Of a DNA stretch of 22,505 nucleotides, positions 11,706-19,928 are shown in pieces (position 1 is the first letter of the stretch; every line of letters starts with the position of its first letter). The DNA lies in the NCBI GenBank assembly GCA_003693705.1, contig RBZT01000996.1, positions 1 through 22,505 on the forward strand. The letters are read 5' to 3'. A model generated the notes under the pieces. The model searched no databases. It was not told the DNA's origin and saw only the letters and a list, made by a program, of their open reading frames with translations. The stretch is from Polymyxa betae. Lineage: Eukaryota > Endomyxa > Phytomyxea > Plasmodiophorida > Plasmodiophoridae. Both the position numbers and the translations under genes were made by a program.

Positions 11706-12268
11706 TAATAAATTGGGCAAGAGACCATGACCGTATCGAGCTTAGTTCGATCACAGCTAACAGCAAGAGACTAATTTCTGCAAATCTAAGCTCGATTTCA
11801 AGAAATCTGAAACAGCTTTATCTTACGCCTGAAAGAAGCGAGCCTGGCCACACTTGAGCGGAGCCTTCTATACACAACATTGCATTTGACTTTTTCTAAC
11901 GGAGCGGAGCCTTCCGTAGCATTGCATTTGACTTTTTCTAACGGAGCCGGGATATTTCTCCTTTGGGGTGAAATACGATATAATCCTGCAACAAACACTT
12001 GCAGTAGATCTCTTAATACTTGGTGTACGAATCGAGACTCAACAATATGAAACTGCCCAAACGCTTGAAATCTGTGGGGGTTTATCAAATTTGAATTAAT
12101 GCAGTCCTATCGAACTCGAATTGTTCGAAGTTCTATACAAATAGTTTTAAGATCTGAACACTTGCTTTACGCAGACAGGCTAAGTTGCCAGTGTACAATT
12201 CAGTGAATAATCCATATTGCTTGAGTAAATTATAGACCATAGCTACAATATGTATATATGTTGGCAGG
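11706..12268. other. Intergenic spacer with a short tandem duplication
   Basis: This lies between the ATG of the lipid-transfer gene (11705) and the stop of the TBC gene (12269), so it carries the promoter of the former. A two-copy tandem repeat (11856-11943) is listed separately. A minus-strand ORF across it (11798-12088) simply translates that repeat twice and resembles nothing known. Confidence 0.6.
11856..11948. repeat. Two-copy tandem repeat, 46/42 bp units
   Basis: Unit A is 11856-11901 and unit B 11902-11943, both starting GAGCGGAGCCTTC and ending TTTGACTTTTTCTAACG, followed by a partial third start (GAGCC). The units differ by an internal 4-bp indel and a few bases next to it. It sits about 150-240 bp upstream of the start codon of the lipid-transfer gene. 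Confidence 0.85.
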
Positions 12269-13751
12269 TTATAACTGGGCCAGATATAACGATATTCTCC
12301 ATAAAATGACTCCGATAATAACAATCCCTATTACCTGGATAATATTTACTCGAATTTGACTTACACCATATCATTCAGACGACAACAAACATATCAGAAG
12401 CAGGTCTGACCTGGGGAATTCGTACAATTCATGCAAAGTCGAAACGGCTAAGGGTTGTTTTTGTTTGTAGAGCTTAAAGATATCCTGAACCGGAAGCACA
12501 CAACTATTTCTGTTAGTGACTTGACAACATGATTTCATTGCAAATACTCGGTTGGAAATCTCGGGCGACAGAGCCGGAATAAGCTATACGGCTTTACAAC
12601 AATTAGTATGATTTTCCTGAAACCAATCGCTTATCTAACTGGGTATTTGTCAAATAGTTCAGCCGCTAGCGGAAGTAGAATTGAGAGATCAGTCTAATGC
12701 CGCATTGTTAGTTTGGAGCATAAACGGTTTGTTTGCTACAACCGAAGTTTGGCCTTGAAAATACTGATGAATCATCGACATTTCACATTCGACGCGAAAT
12801 AAACCGTCCCGGTGCATTATGACGAACTAATATTATAAGCGATCAAATGGCCATGCATTAACAAAATCATGAAAAAGATACACACTGCTGCAGCAATGTA
12901 GAGTGGCATACAGGGATGCGATGCCAATAAAAAATCGAATACTCTCGCAACATCCTGGAATCGGTAGAATGTGTGGCTGAACCAAGTTAAAACCCAGCTC
13001 AATGCAAAGAAAGATTTGGCATTAGATCGGATTAGGAATGCAGCTACTGGAGCATCGACTTGATATAATAGAGGGAATAGCATATCCAACACTTCAATAA
13101 TTACACTGAGATCCGGGCGTAATATCTCTCTACATTTATAAATATCAGAACCAATTAATAATTAAACAAATTCGACCTTAAGTGAAAAAGTGAGACCCGC
13201 TCGCAAAGAGCGAATGCAACATCTCGGTTATAATCGCAAACGATTAAAAACACAGAGCATAAGTCATGATAGCCTTGAATATAATGTAAGAATCCAGCAT
13301 GTTTCGACATAATTTTGTTAATAATCCAAGACAGCTTTGTACGTTGTTGAAGCCTCTTAGCCAATCAGCAAGCAACTCCCAAGGCAAAGCACATTTAGTC
13401 TTACAATAGCTCTTCAGTCCAATTTTGACAAATGTCATAATTGCACAAAGATCTTGCAATATCCTTGGAAACAGTATCAATATGAGCATGCAGCATTGAT
13501 TGCTGATCATCATCATCGTCGTCATAATTGAATGAATTATATGGATCATCATTCTCAAAACCCAGCCTGGACAAATCTGCAAATAAGTCGAGACTCCCGA
13601 CATCGATCATGCTTGTTTACAATAAGGGCCAAACCCGACGTCGGAATGTATTCGAAATAAAGCCATGAACAGCGAGTGCTCTCAGCTTGGCAATGTCCTT
13701 GCATCGCAAAGAATCTTCAATAAGGGATTGATGCGAATCTGTATCCGTCAT
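12269..13751 (-). CDS. TBC-domain Rab GTPase-activating protein, TBC1D20/Gyp8 type
   Basis: Eight exons (13751-13621, 13566-13405, 13353-13177, 13129-12886, 12826-12743, 12693-12640, 12583-12411, 12359-12269) give 372 codons including the stop, near the ~400 aa of TBC1D20. All junctions are in phase and introns are 47-59 nt. The N-terminus has LRALAVHGFISNTFRRRVWPLLLGF, the usual TBC opening. The catalytic fingers are present: V-x-x-D-x-x-R (V76, D79, R82) supplies the arginine and Y122-I-Q124 in LHYIQGYHD the glutamine. Exon 4 has FALSWVLTWFSH and RVFDFLLASHPCMPLY, which single out the TBC1D20/Gyp8 subfamily (GAP for Rab1/Ypt1 or Ypt8 at the ER). The last 21 residues, from VIGIVIIGVILW, form the expected C-terminal membrane anchor. 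Unusual: an uninterrupted run of six Asp (59-64) just before the arginine finger. The gene appears functional; a Harbinger element lies 127 bp upstream of its ATG. Confidence 0.93.
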
Positions 13752-13877
13752 GCTGGCACCGAATAGAGAATGCATCAGATACTGCAGCAGATCATGATAT
13801 TGTTTGCATACAATTCACATACCGGTACAAACACATGACATAGTTTAGTAGCATAGCAAAACTGCGCTAAGCCTTTA
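13752..13877. promoter_or_regulatory. Short upstream region of the TBC gene
   Basis: Only 126 bp separate the ATG of the TBC gene from the left end of the Harbinger element, including the left TTA target copy. The core promoter must therefore lie here or within the transposon. No clear TATA element was identified. Confidence 0.35.
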
Positions 13878-13888
13878 GAGCCTGGTTG
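13878..13888 (+). repeat. Left terminal inverted repeat of the Harbinger element
   Basis: GAGCCTGGTTG, preceded by the target copy TTA at 13875-13877. It is the exact reverse complement of 17902-17912. Confidence 0.8.
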
Positions 13889-14021
13889 GCGTCTACGTTT
13901 TGGCCGTCTCCTTATTTAGTCCCTCTGACTGCGGAGCGCATTTTGATCTTATATTTTCAGGTCGCCGACCTCTTAAAAAAATAAGTAGTATTAACGCTGT
14001 CAATCCGGAACGCCAAAAGGA

Positions 14022-15425
14022 TATGGATCTCTTTGAAGAAGTAGACAATGAGCTATCAACGGATTCAGAAGACGACCTTGCCGTTGTCCAAGCTGTTGCT
14101 GCCTTCAAACTACAATAAGCCTGCTCCTAGCAGATGGCAGAAGGTCGAAACGGGCGAAAATGGAGCAGCATACTTTCCCGAATGAAACTTGGGAGCAAGT
14201 TTATGCTAGCGATTCGAACGGATGGTTCCATTCGAATTTGCGATTGAATCGTAACTCGTTTGAGTACATAGCACAACGGATAGAGCAAGCAGCATCTGAC
14301 CTTGGCCTCAACTTGTTCCCTGCTGCGAACGCTCGCATAGACTACAAAATGAAGCTTGCCATGACCATGGCCTATCTCTGCTCAATCATCCGGCTTTCAG
14401 GCGACGGCTAGTCTGTTTGGAGTGGCCAAAGCCTCGGCTATTGTCTTGATCAACAGTATGATGGATATCCTCCATCAAATTTCCCCATTGGTTATTAAAC
14501 TCGGGATCCTTCACGAATACTCGGAAATTAATGGACTAATAAATGATCAGATGCCTGAAACTTTTAATGAATGGACTGCCGTAGCTGATGGATTCGAGAA
14601 ACTTCGTGGTTATCCCGACGTTGCAGGCGCCGTTGATGGGACTTTAATAGAGGTCGAGCGTCCCAAAGAGCATGAAGGGTACGTTTGTATCAGTGAAGCA
14701 TTCAAGGTGTTAATGCTATGCTCAATGAATACAGATGGTATTGTAGAAAAAAATTTCCTGCAATTAATATGCAGGCAATCGTTGATAGCCAATTATTCAG
14801 TGCGTCCTGGCTCCTGTAGTGACAAGAATCTTTGGACCATGTCAATACTCGGTCAAAACGTTGGACAAATAATACCACGAGCCTAGTTGGGGACGCAGGC
14901 AACAAATGTTATGATGATTCCTTATAACATTACAGAAGACATGGCAAGGGAGGAATCTACATTTAACTACCTTCATTCTTGTACAAGGATCTGTGTGGAA
15001 CTGTGATAAACCAGTCCGAAAACACTGTGAATGATAATGCATCAAACGGTTTTATGAGGAGAATTAGGCGAGAAGACGGAGATGATGAGAGAAATTGAGT
15101 CATTGATGTCGTGAGTCACGACAGGAACGAGCATTCGGCCTGTTGAAAGGCCGATGGAGAATATTGAAGCGCGCCCTAAATATGAAATCCCCTGAGAGCA
15201 TTGGACGTACTATCGTCTCTTGCATGGTCTTACACAATTTGACGATTGAAGCCAAGGATTCTTTCACAATCCCAAACGAAGATCGTGTAGACCCATTCCG
15301 AGGGCAGCATTCAAGGTGGATAGAATCCCGGCCAGGGGATAGGGAGCATGCCCTATTGAAAAGGGAGCAAATTAAGCAGTACTTGTTGGACATGGAGCTG
15401 CCAGTGATTCCACGTCCCCATTGCG
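14022..15425 (+). pseudogene. PIF/Harbinger (HARBI1-like) DDE transposase, frameshifted
   Basis: Family parts appear in order but in changing frames. An acidic start from MDLFEEVDNELSTDSEDD (14022) runs into a stop near 14118. WFHSNLRLNRNSFEYIAQRI follows (about 14221). After a shift near 14390 come SLFGVAKASAIVLIN and GYPDVAGAVDGTLIEVERP, which holds the first catalytic Asp at about 14635. YSVRPGSCSDKNLW follows, then GDAGN (second Asp, about 14892) in another frame, ESTFNYLHSCTRICVE, and finally ERAFGLLKGRWRILKRAL with the catalytic Glu near 15127. After that the frame stays open through SCMVLHNLTI. The gene ends in KQYLLDMELPVIPRP at about 15420, where antisense hAT sequence begins; the ORF running on to 15544 is therefore a chimera. 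At least four frame breaks make it inactive. Confidence 0.88.
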
Positions 15426-16761
15426 AGCCAACGCGTGGTAAGCTTCGGGCATTTGATCCCACCCATTTCTCTAATGAGAGTCTCCTGTTTTCGCAGGCTA
15501 TTGGCGATCTTGTTTACAATCGCCATAAATTCCCCGTCAAATAATGCATTCAAACGGGCTTTAGTCACAAGATCTATCTGATGCAGCATGCACCAAGTCC
15601 TATGCACAGGAAACAATACTTCCTTTTCAAACTTTGTGACAACCCCACCAATCCTTCCGGTCATCACGTTTGCGCCATCAGAAGCAATACCAATCAATTT
15701 TGACGCCAAGATAGGCACATTGCATCCAACAGTTTCACCGTAAGATTGAAGATATTTGCAGCCGTATGCTGTTCGAACATAGGAACCGCTGCAACATGAA
15801 GATTATGCAGAGTATCTTTTAAAATGAAAGCGAACGCGGATGGCAAGATACGAAAACGAACGGTGGGTCGATGAATCCAATGCCAATGAAAAAGCCAGAA
15901 CTTCCTGCGATTCCAAGATTTCATGAATAACAGAAAGATTAGCTGCAACGATTATGTGGGCAAAATTCGAAACCGTGCCGTGTGAAACAGATCCTATCTT
16001 GCCAACACCGGTAAACTGTTTGGTGGACAAAAGAACAGCAGCAATTTGACGGAACGATAATCCATGATAGAGGTATGATGTAACCAGGTGAAACTGCGGA
16101 ACATTCTCAATCGTGGTCACATAACCGTCATTACTTTGAGGCTGAAACAAAGACAATGCTTTCGCTCGTGGACCTTCGATAGGGTCAGCCGGATCAAAAA
16201 ACAAGTCGCCGATGATATTATCGATAATCTCTTGTTTAAATGCCAGCGTTATGGGCTGTTCCCTAGCACCGAAATGAGAATGTAAATTGTTGGCTACAGG
16301 CGCGTCTTTTTCGAAGAATGTTTTCTTGGATTCAGAATCAAGGGCTTGATAGATTGACCACTGGTCCTGATGCTGGCCTCGATGATGGCTTTCATAGAGT
16401 TCCGGACGGAACGACTCCCAGGTTTTGATTCTTATCGTCTGTTTACGTTCACGTTGCTGTCCAGGAATGTGTTCCTTTCCGAAATAAACGCAGAACTGGC
16501 AGCGAACAGACGATACTCGTTTGGTGACAGGGTCGATATGCATAACCTTCAAACCATAGGACAGCTCGTGGGCCGGCTGAAATTTGGTTCGACTCATGAT
16601 CGCTCTTGCAGTGGCAATGCTTGGATGCAGCAGGGAGGCAATGGAGCAGGAACTGGGCTTCTCCACAGAGCCGCGGACTCCGTGGGGTCTCTGCGTGCTC
16701 TATCAAAATTTTGGGTTAATTTTGGTAACTATAAATAGATTACCAAATTTAAACCAGCCTG
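15415..16761 (-). pseudogene. hAT-family transposase, 5' two thirds, frameshifted and truncated
   Basis: On the minus strand the element tip is at 16761 (CAGGCTGG...) and the likely ATG at 16597 (MSRTKFQPAHEL). The N-terminus has a zinc-finger-like module, CQFCVYFGKE followed by a WESFRPELYESHHRGQH histidine cluster. The core has FSLALDSSTHRSFSYLAIRVRF with the first catalytic Asp region, then after a frameshift near 15820 DTLHNLHVAAVPMFEQHT, and after another near 15717 LIGIASDGANVMTGRIGG with the second Asp. WCMLHQIDLV and CPKLTTRWLAMGTWNHW follow. Sequence ends abruptly at about 15420, so the catalytic Glu and C-terminal dimerisation domain are missing. Frame shifts and truncation make it dead. 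It lies inside the Harbinger element, probably as a later insertion that lost its 3' end. Confidence 0.85.
16741..16761 (-). repeat. 5' terminal repeat of the truncated hAT
   Basis: On the minus strand the tip reads CAGGCTGGTTTAAATTTGG. It matches the plus-strand sequence at 19929-19949 with 2 differences in 21 positions, as expected for two ends of the same hAT family. A short inverted pair, TTTTGGTAA and TTACCAAAT (about 16720-16747), is a subterminal repeat. Confidence 0.7.
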
Positions 16762-16768
16762 TAATATC

Positions 16769-17800
16769 CTAGGCATTTGGTTTACCAAGGTTCACTGCAA
16801 TCTTGTTAAGCGTAGCCAACATCGATTGCAGAACAGCAGTTTGTTGTATGGTCGTGGCCTGCTGTTCGACCTGCATGGATTCTAACTTGGCGATGATCTT
16901 TCCTTCGGACGACGCCACAGTGGATTGGCCGAACGCGCTGATGCAAGCTCAGATATGGAAGCAGCAACGCTGGCAAACGCAGATTAGACGAATTCACCCA
17001 TATCTTTAGGGCCTGTTTTACGCTCTCTGTCCTTAGCACAAGTCTTGGTTTGCGGTTGGGGTTCCTGAGAACGCTCTTCAGAGCAGACTGCCGATTTTAC
17101 ATTCTGATTTGGCTTCTGTGAGCCTGAAAGTGGCTGTGATTCAGAAATCGCCTTTGGCTGCATTCCTGAGACGTCCTGGAACAGCTGTCATCAAATCGTT
17201 TAATGCCCATACAATTTACCAAACCTTCAAATGGGAATATAGAGTATCACAGTATGCTGGATAGCTAACATTGGCTGAATTGCCTGTCGCTTTGAATGCT
17301 CCCAGAATTTGTTTGTATTCTGTCTTCAATGCAACAATCCGGTTTTTTATCTGCCTTGGATCGAAAGTTGAATTGCCTCTGATATTGAACCGATGGGTGA
17401 GCCACGCCCAGAACTGGGATTTCTGCACATTCGTCTTTGCGTCAGAAAACTTACTTCTTCCAATCTCAGACCAGCGAGTTTCGATAAGAAGCTCGACGAG
17501 ATCGCTCGACCACGATGCCCTGTTACCAGAGCCGGAAGAAGGGGTTCCATTTGGCGTTTTACTTTTAGGTTTTTAGGCTGGTGTGGTCTTCAGGGCAGCC
17601 GGTTTACGCTTCGAAGCCACACGACTTTCAACGCCTGGGGTCTCAGGATTGACCACAGTATCCTTATAAACAGCACGCTCAGAAGGTACCACCAAAGGCA
17701 AACCAAGCGAAGTTTTGTTTGTCAAAGGCGGACAAGGTTCTGCTTGAATGTCGTCGGAATCATCAGAGGACAGTGAAAGATCAAGGTCGTCGTAATTCAT
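16769..17800 (-). pseudogene. Myb/SANT-like DNA-binding protein of the Harbinger element
   Basis: It starts at ATG 17800 with an acidic N-terminus (MNYDDLDLSLSSDDSDD). After a basic linker, one in-frame TAA (17573-17575) interrupts the frame, which then continues open for about 115 codons to a stop at 17216. That stretch holds the Trp-rich helical domain SSDLVELLIETRWSEIG, then FWAWLTHRFN, and ending QIKNRIVALKTEYKQIL, a Myb/SANT-like layout. Downstream, in shifted frames, coding-like sequence continues: a Gln/Ser-rich linker near 17170-17030 and a coiled-coil-like end (AKLESMQVEQQATTIQQTAV) to a TAG at 16769-16771. Harbinger transposons encode such a protein to help bring the transposase to DNA. 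An unspliced intron could account for the break after 17216, but the TAA at 17573 is a true nonsense codon unless it is recoded. Confidence 0.75.
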
Positions 17801-17901
17801 GTTAATACAATTGTTCCCGGAATAAGGAGTTTATTTCAACCAAGTATCTACTTAATGCTCACCCAAAAAGGAGATGCGCAAAAAGTAGATCTCCCGCACT
17901 T

Positions 17902-17912
17902 CAACCAGGCTC
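17902..17912 (-). repeat. Right terminal inverted repeat of the Harbinger element
   Basis: CAACCAGGCTC, followed by the target copy TTA at 17913-17915. It pairs exactly with the left end at 13878. Confidence 0.8.
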
Positions 17913-18079
17913 TTAATCCCCATTAAACCTATCTACCGTAGAAAGTTTGCTTGTATGACACTGAGCCTGGAGGCTACGGTACCTCTCGCAAAATAGTACT
18001 CCGTATGAAACTAAAACCTTAGCTTATTTTTTTATCACTGTAAGAAAAGCAAACTACGTAATTTTTACTATTATACTAC

Positions 18080-18875
18080 CTGGCTGGGAGCCGAGCTGAA
18101 AATACCAGAGATTATAAAACCACTGACTATTGCATACATGGAATATATGCGCACATACACAGGCTGTACGAGAGCCACCCGTATTACATTACTACATGCT
18201 ATGTCAAAGTTCCCGCTGCTGGAAGACAAAATAAAACTCGATACTGCTCTCATAGTTGTAAAGGCAATTGCTCAAAGCGACCTGATGGCCACAATTTTGA
18301 CGCCTGGGCCCTCCAATCTGGAGGTGATGTAAGTACAGTTCGTTCTGAAGCAGATAAGAGACAAGTTTGATCAGGTATGGCCATTACTCGCCATTGTTAA
18401 TTACATATCTGAAAGGGTTTATTTTCACAGTTGAAAGTAAGCTACAACCAGATCCTGCGAAACCAATCTGGATTCGGCTGGGATGGCGAGAAAAAGTGTG
18501 TCACATCGAGTGAAGGTGTCTGGGAGGCTCTCAACCAGGTATTTGTTTATTCCAAACAGATCTAGAACTAACCGCGAATAGGCTCATAAAGACAAATATA
18601 AAAAGTGGCAAGGAAAATCGTATCCTATCTACGAGGATCTGGTCCCTCTTTTTGAAAAAACACTTGCAGCAGGTAAGAATGCACTTCCGTTGTCTCAAAT
18701 AGCACTGGAGGCAGCCGCATCGAGCCTACAAGATGCATTCTCCGATCGTCCTGCTGAACCGGAGCGTCCCGCTCCACGTGTCGCTACCAGATGCAGAGAC
18801 AGCTCATCTTCTGATGAAAATCCTGCGCCTCCAGCTTCTGATGACGCTACTCTTCCTGATCCCGCGTATTATTGA
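18080..18875 (+). pseudogene. Myb/SANT-like DNA-binding domain protein, frameshifted
   Basis: The family signature is clear in the second half: IRDKFDQ, then after a 56-nt GT..AG intron (18375-18430) LKVSYNQILRNQSGFGWDGEKK and SSEGVWEALNQ, then after a 43-nt intron (18539-18581) HKDKYKKWQGKSYPIYEDLVPLFEKT. An acidic/proline-rich tail ends at TGA 18875. This is the layout of the Myb/SANT-like domain common in fungal and plant transposon-derived proteins. The first half is broken: TALIVVKAIAQSD is in one frame, GHNFDAWALQSGGDVSTVRSEAD in the next, and the following segment returns to the first, so at least two small indels are present. It lies outside the Harbinger ends and may be the remains of another transposon or a domesticated copy that died. 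Confidence 0.7.
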
Positions 18876-19004
18876 TTTAATTTCGAGAATGAATAAGCTG
18901 ATTGAAGATTATCAGTTGGAAGATATGTTTACGTCAAAACGTGGTTCCAAAAAATATATTAATTTTTGGTTGCGGCATTACGCCCGGCTCGTTTTCGATT
19001 TGCT

Positions 19005-19328
19005 ATGGAGTCTGAGTTGAAATTTCATAAAATTGAGCTGGAGGATGATAAGCAGGCATTTGTTAAAGAATTATATAATACTGTTTATCTATATGAGCCC
19101 GATTTGCTTCGGGAACAGGAGGCAGCAAATTTGCAGCGCTCTCGTTCTCCTACAAATATTTCAAAGGAATTGAAGAAATCTCGTACTGAGATTGTTTGTT
19201 TGAAATGCAATTCTCCTAGTCGTCGTCTTCAGAGATGTCCCCTTAATCCATCAGAAGACGAACAGAAGCGTTTGATTGCGCAATATCGGCTCATGAAGAA
19301 AAAAATGATGGGCTTGAATTTTGTTTGA
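19005..19328 (+). CDS. Orphan ORF, 107 codons, unknown
   Basis: From ATG 19005 the frame is open to TGA 19326-19328. The product is highly charged: an acidic N-terminal half (KIELEDDKQAFVKELYN) and a basic C-terminal half with a possible short Cys motif (CLKCNSPSRRLQRCP) ending in KKKMMGLNFV. Many codons end in T, unlike the Myb and transposase relics nearby. The frame is open for some codons upstream of the ATG, so it could be the last exon of a longer gene. I recognise no family. The surroundings are all transposon debris, so a TE-encoded protein or a chance ORF are both possible. Confidence 0.35.
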   Translation: MESELKFHKIELEDDKQAFVKELYNTVYLYEPDLLREQEAANLQRSRSPTNISKELKKSRTEIVCLKCNSPSRRLQRCPLNPSEDEQKRLIAQYRLMKKKMMGLNFV

Positions 19329-19928
19329 GATGATAGTGAACAAAGTGATTTGATATCCTGTGGACAATAGAGGGCATTTGAGAGTTAAACCGTTGTTAAA
19401 AATATATGTCCGGCCGGACGCTTCCGAGCATTCAATATACGTGCGCACATAATTTCCCAAGAACGTCACATAAAAAACAATCACCAGAACGTTACGGGAA
19501 CTCGGAAGATTGGATTTTTGTCTGAATTGGATTGGATCTGTCAAGTTGTTGTTGATGGGTCAATTTACAAATTGCTGTATTGCTCTCTCTGTAGCATTCA
19601 ATGATGTTACTGTATATACTGTTCTGCTAAAACTGTAATGTTACTTTGACGATGTATTTTGACTTGGCGTTCATACAACCTTGCTCTTGGCCAGGGACCG
19701 GTTGTAATGTTATTACGTAATAACTACAGTAGTCCCTCTTTATAACGACACTCTTTATAACGACATCTTCATACAAGCCTTCTAAGTAACGGTCTACTAC
19801 AGGTAGATCGACAACGCTTTTCCTGAAAAGGTTTTTTATTGCGGGTCGTCTGCGTTTAGGATTGATTAAAAGGAGTATAAATGAGGTTGATGTTGATGAT
19901 AGACAGTAGCATTGACGGTTCAGTAATA
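19329..19928. other. Transposon-debris spacer with palindromes
   Basis: No gene is supported. The segment contains an ACAACC...GGTTGT inverted pair (about 19676-19704), the perfect 16-bp palindrome GTTATTACGTAATAAC (19709-19724) and the pogo-like end at 19727. A longer imperfect inverted repeat, AGGGAC...GTCCCT (about 19695-19738), surrounds the palindrome. Confidence 0.55.
19727..19765 (+). mobile_element. Solo end of a pogo/Fot1-like element
   Basis: CAGTAGTCCCTCTTTATAACG preceded by TA (19725-19726) has the look of pogo/Tigger/Fot1 terminal repeats (CAGTA...CTCT..TATAACG). The 15-bp unit CTCTTTATAACGACA is present twice head to tail (19736-19750, 19751-19765), also typical of subterminal repeats in this group. 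The matching right end is not found before the hAT tip at 19929, so the element is truncated or is a solo end. Confidence 0.5.

Larger units (their letters stand above)
13878..17912. mobile_element. PIF/Harbinger DNA transposon, degenerate, with nested hAT
   Basis: The element is bounded by an exact 11-bp terminal inverted repeat, GAGCCTGGTTG (13878-13888) and CAACCAGGCTC (17902-17912). It is flanked on both sides by TTA (13875-13877 and 17913-17915), the 3-bp target duplication typical of PIF/Harbinger. The ends stay related further in: TCTACGTTTTGG and GTCTCCTTA on the left match TCTACTTTTTGC and ATCTCCTTT on the right (other strand), offset by a 9-nt indel. It carries the usual two-gene complement: a DDE transposase on the plus strand at the left and a Myb/SANT-like protein on the minus strand at the right, facing each other. 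Both are broken. A truncated hAT (about 15420-16761) occupies the middle. The 4,035-bp length includes that insertion. Confidence 0.85.

Noticed and set aside
11455-11730. Plus-strand 91-codon ORF
   Set aside because: It is antisense to exon 1 of the lipid-bridge gene, whose frame is backed by an anchor helix and RBG N-terminal motifs.
11798-12088. Minus-strand 96-codon ORF upstream of the lipid-bridge gene
   Set aside because: It is the translation of the local tandem repeat, with no family features, and lies in spacer between two well-defined genes.
15143-15544. Plus-strand 133-codon ORF taken as one protein
   Set aside because: The first part is the Harbinger C-terminus but the part after about 15420 is antisense hAT, so it is not one gene.
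17973-18010. TACGGTACCTCTCGCAAAATAG as a second pogo-like end
   Set aside because: It only loosely resembles the 19727 end and no partner in inverted orientation was found.
19251-19544. Minus-strand 97-codon ORF
   Set aside because: It overlaps the orphan plus-strand ORF and spacer, and has no conserved pattern.
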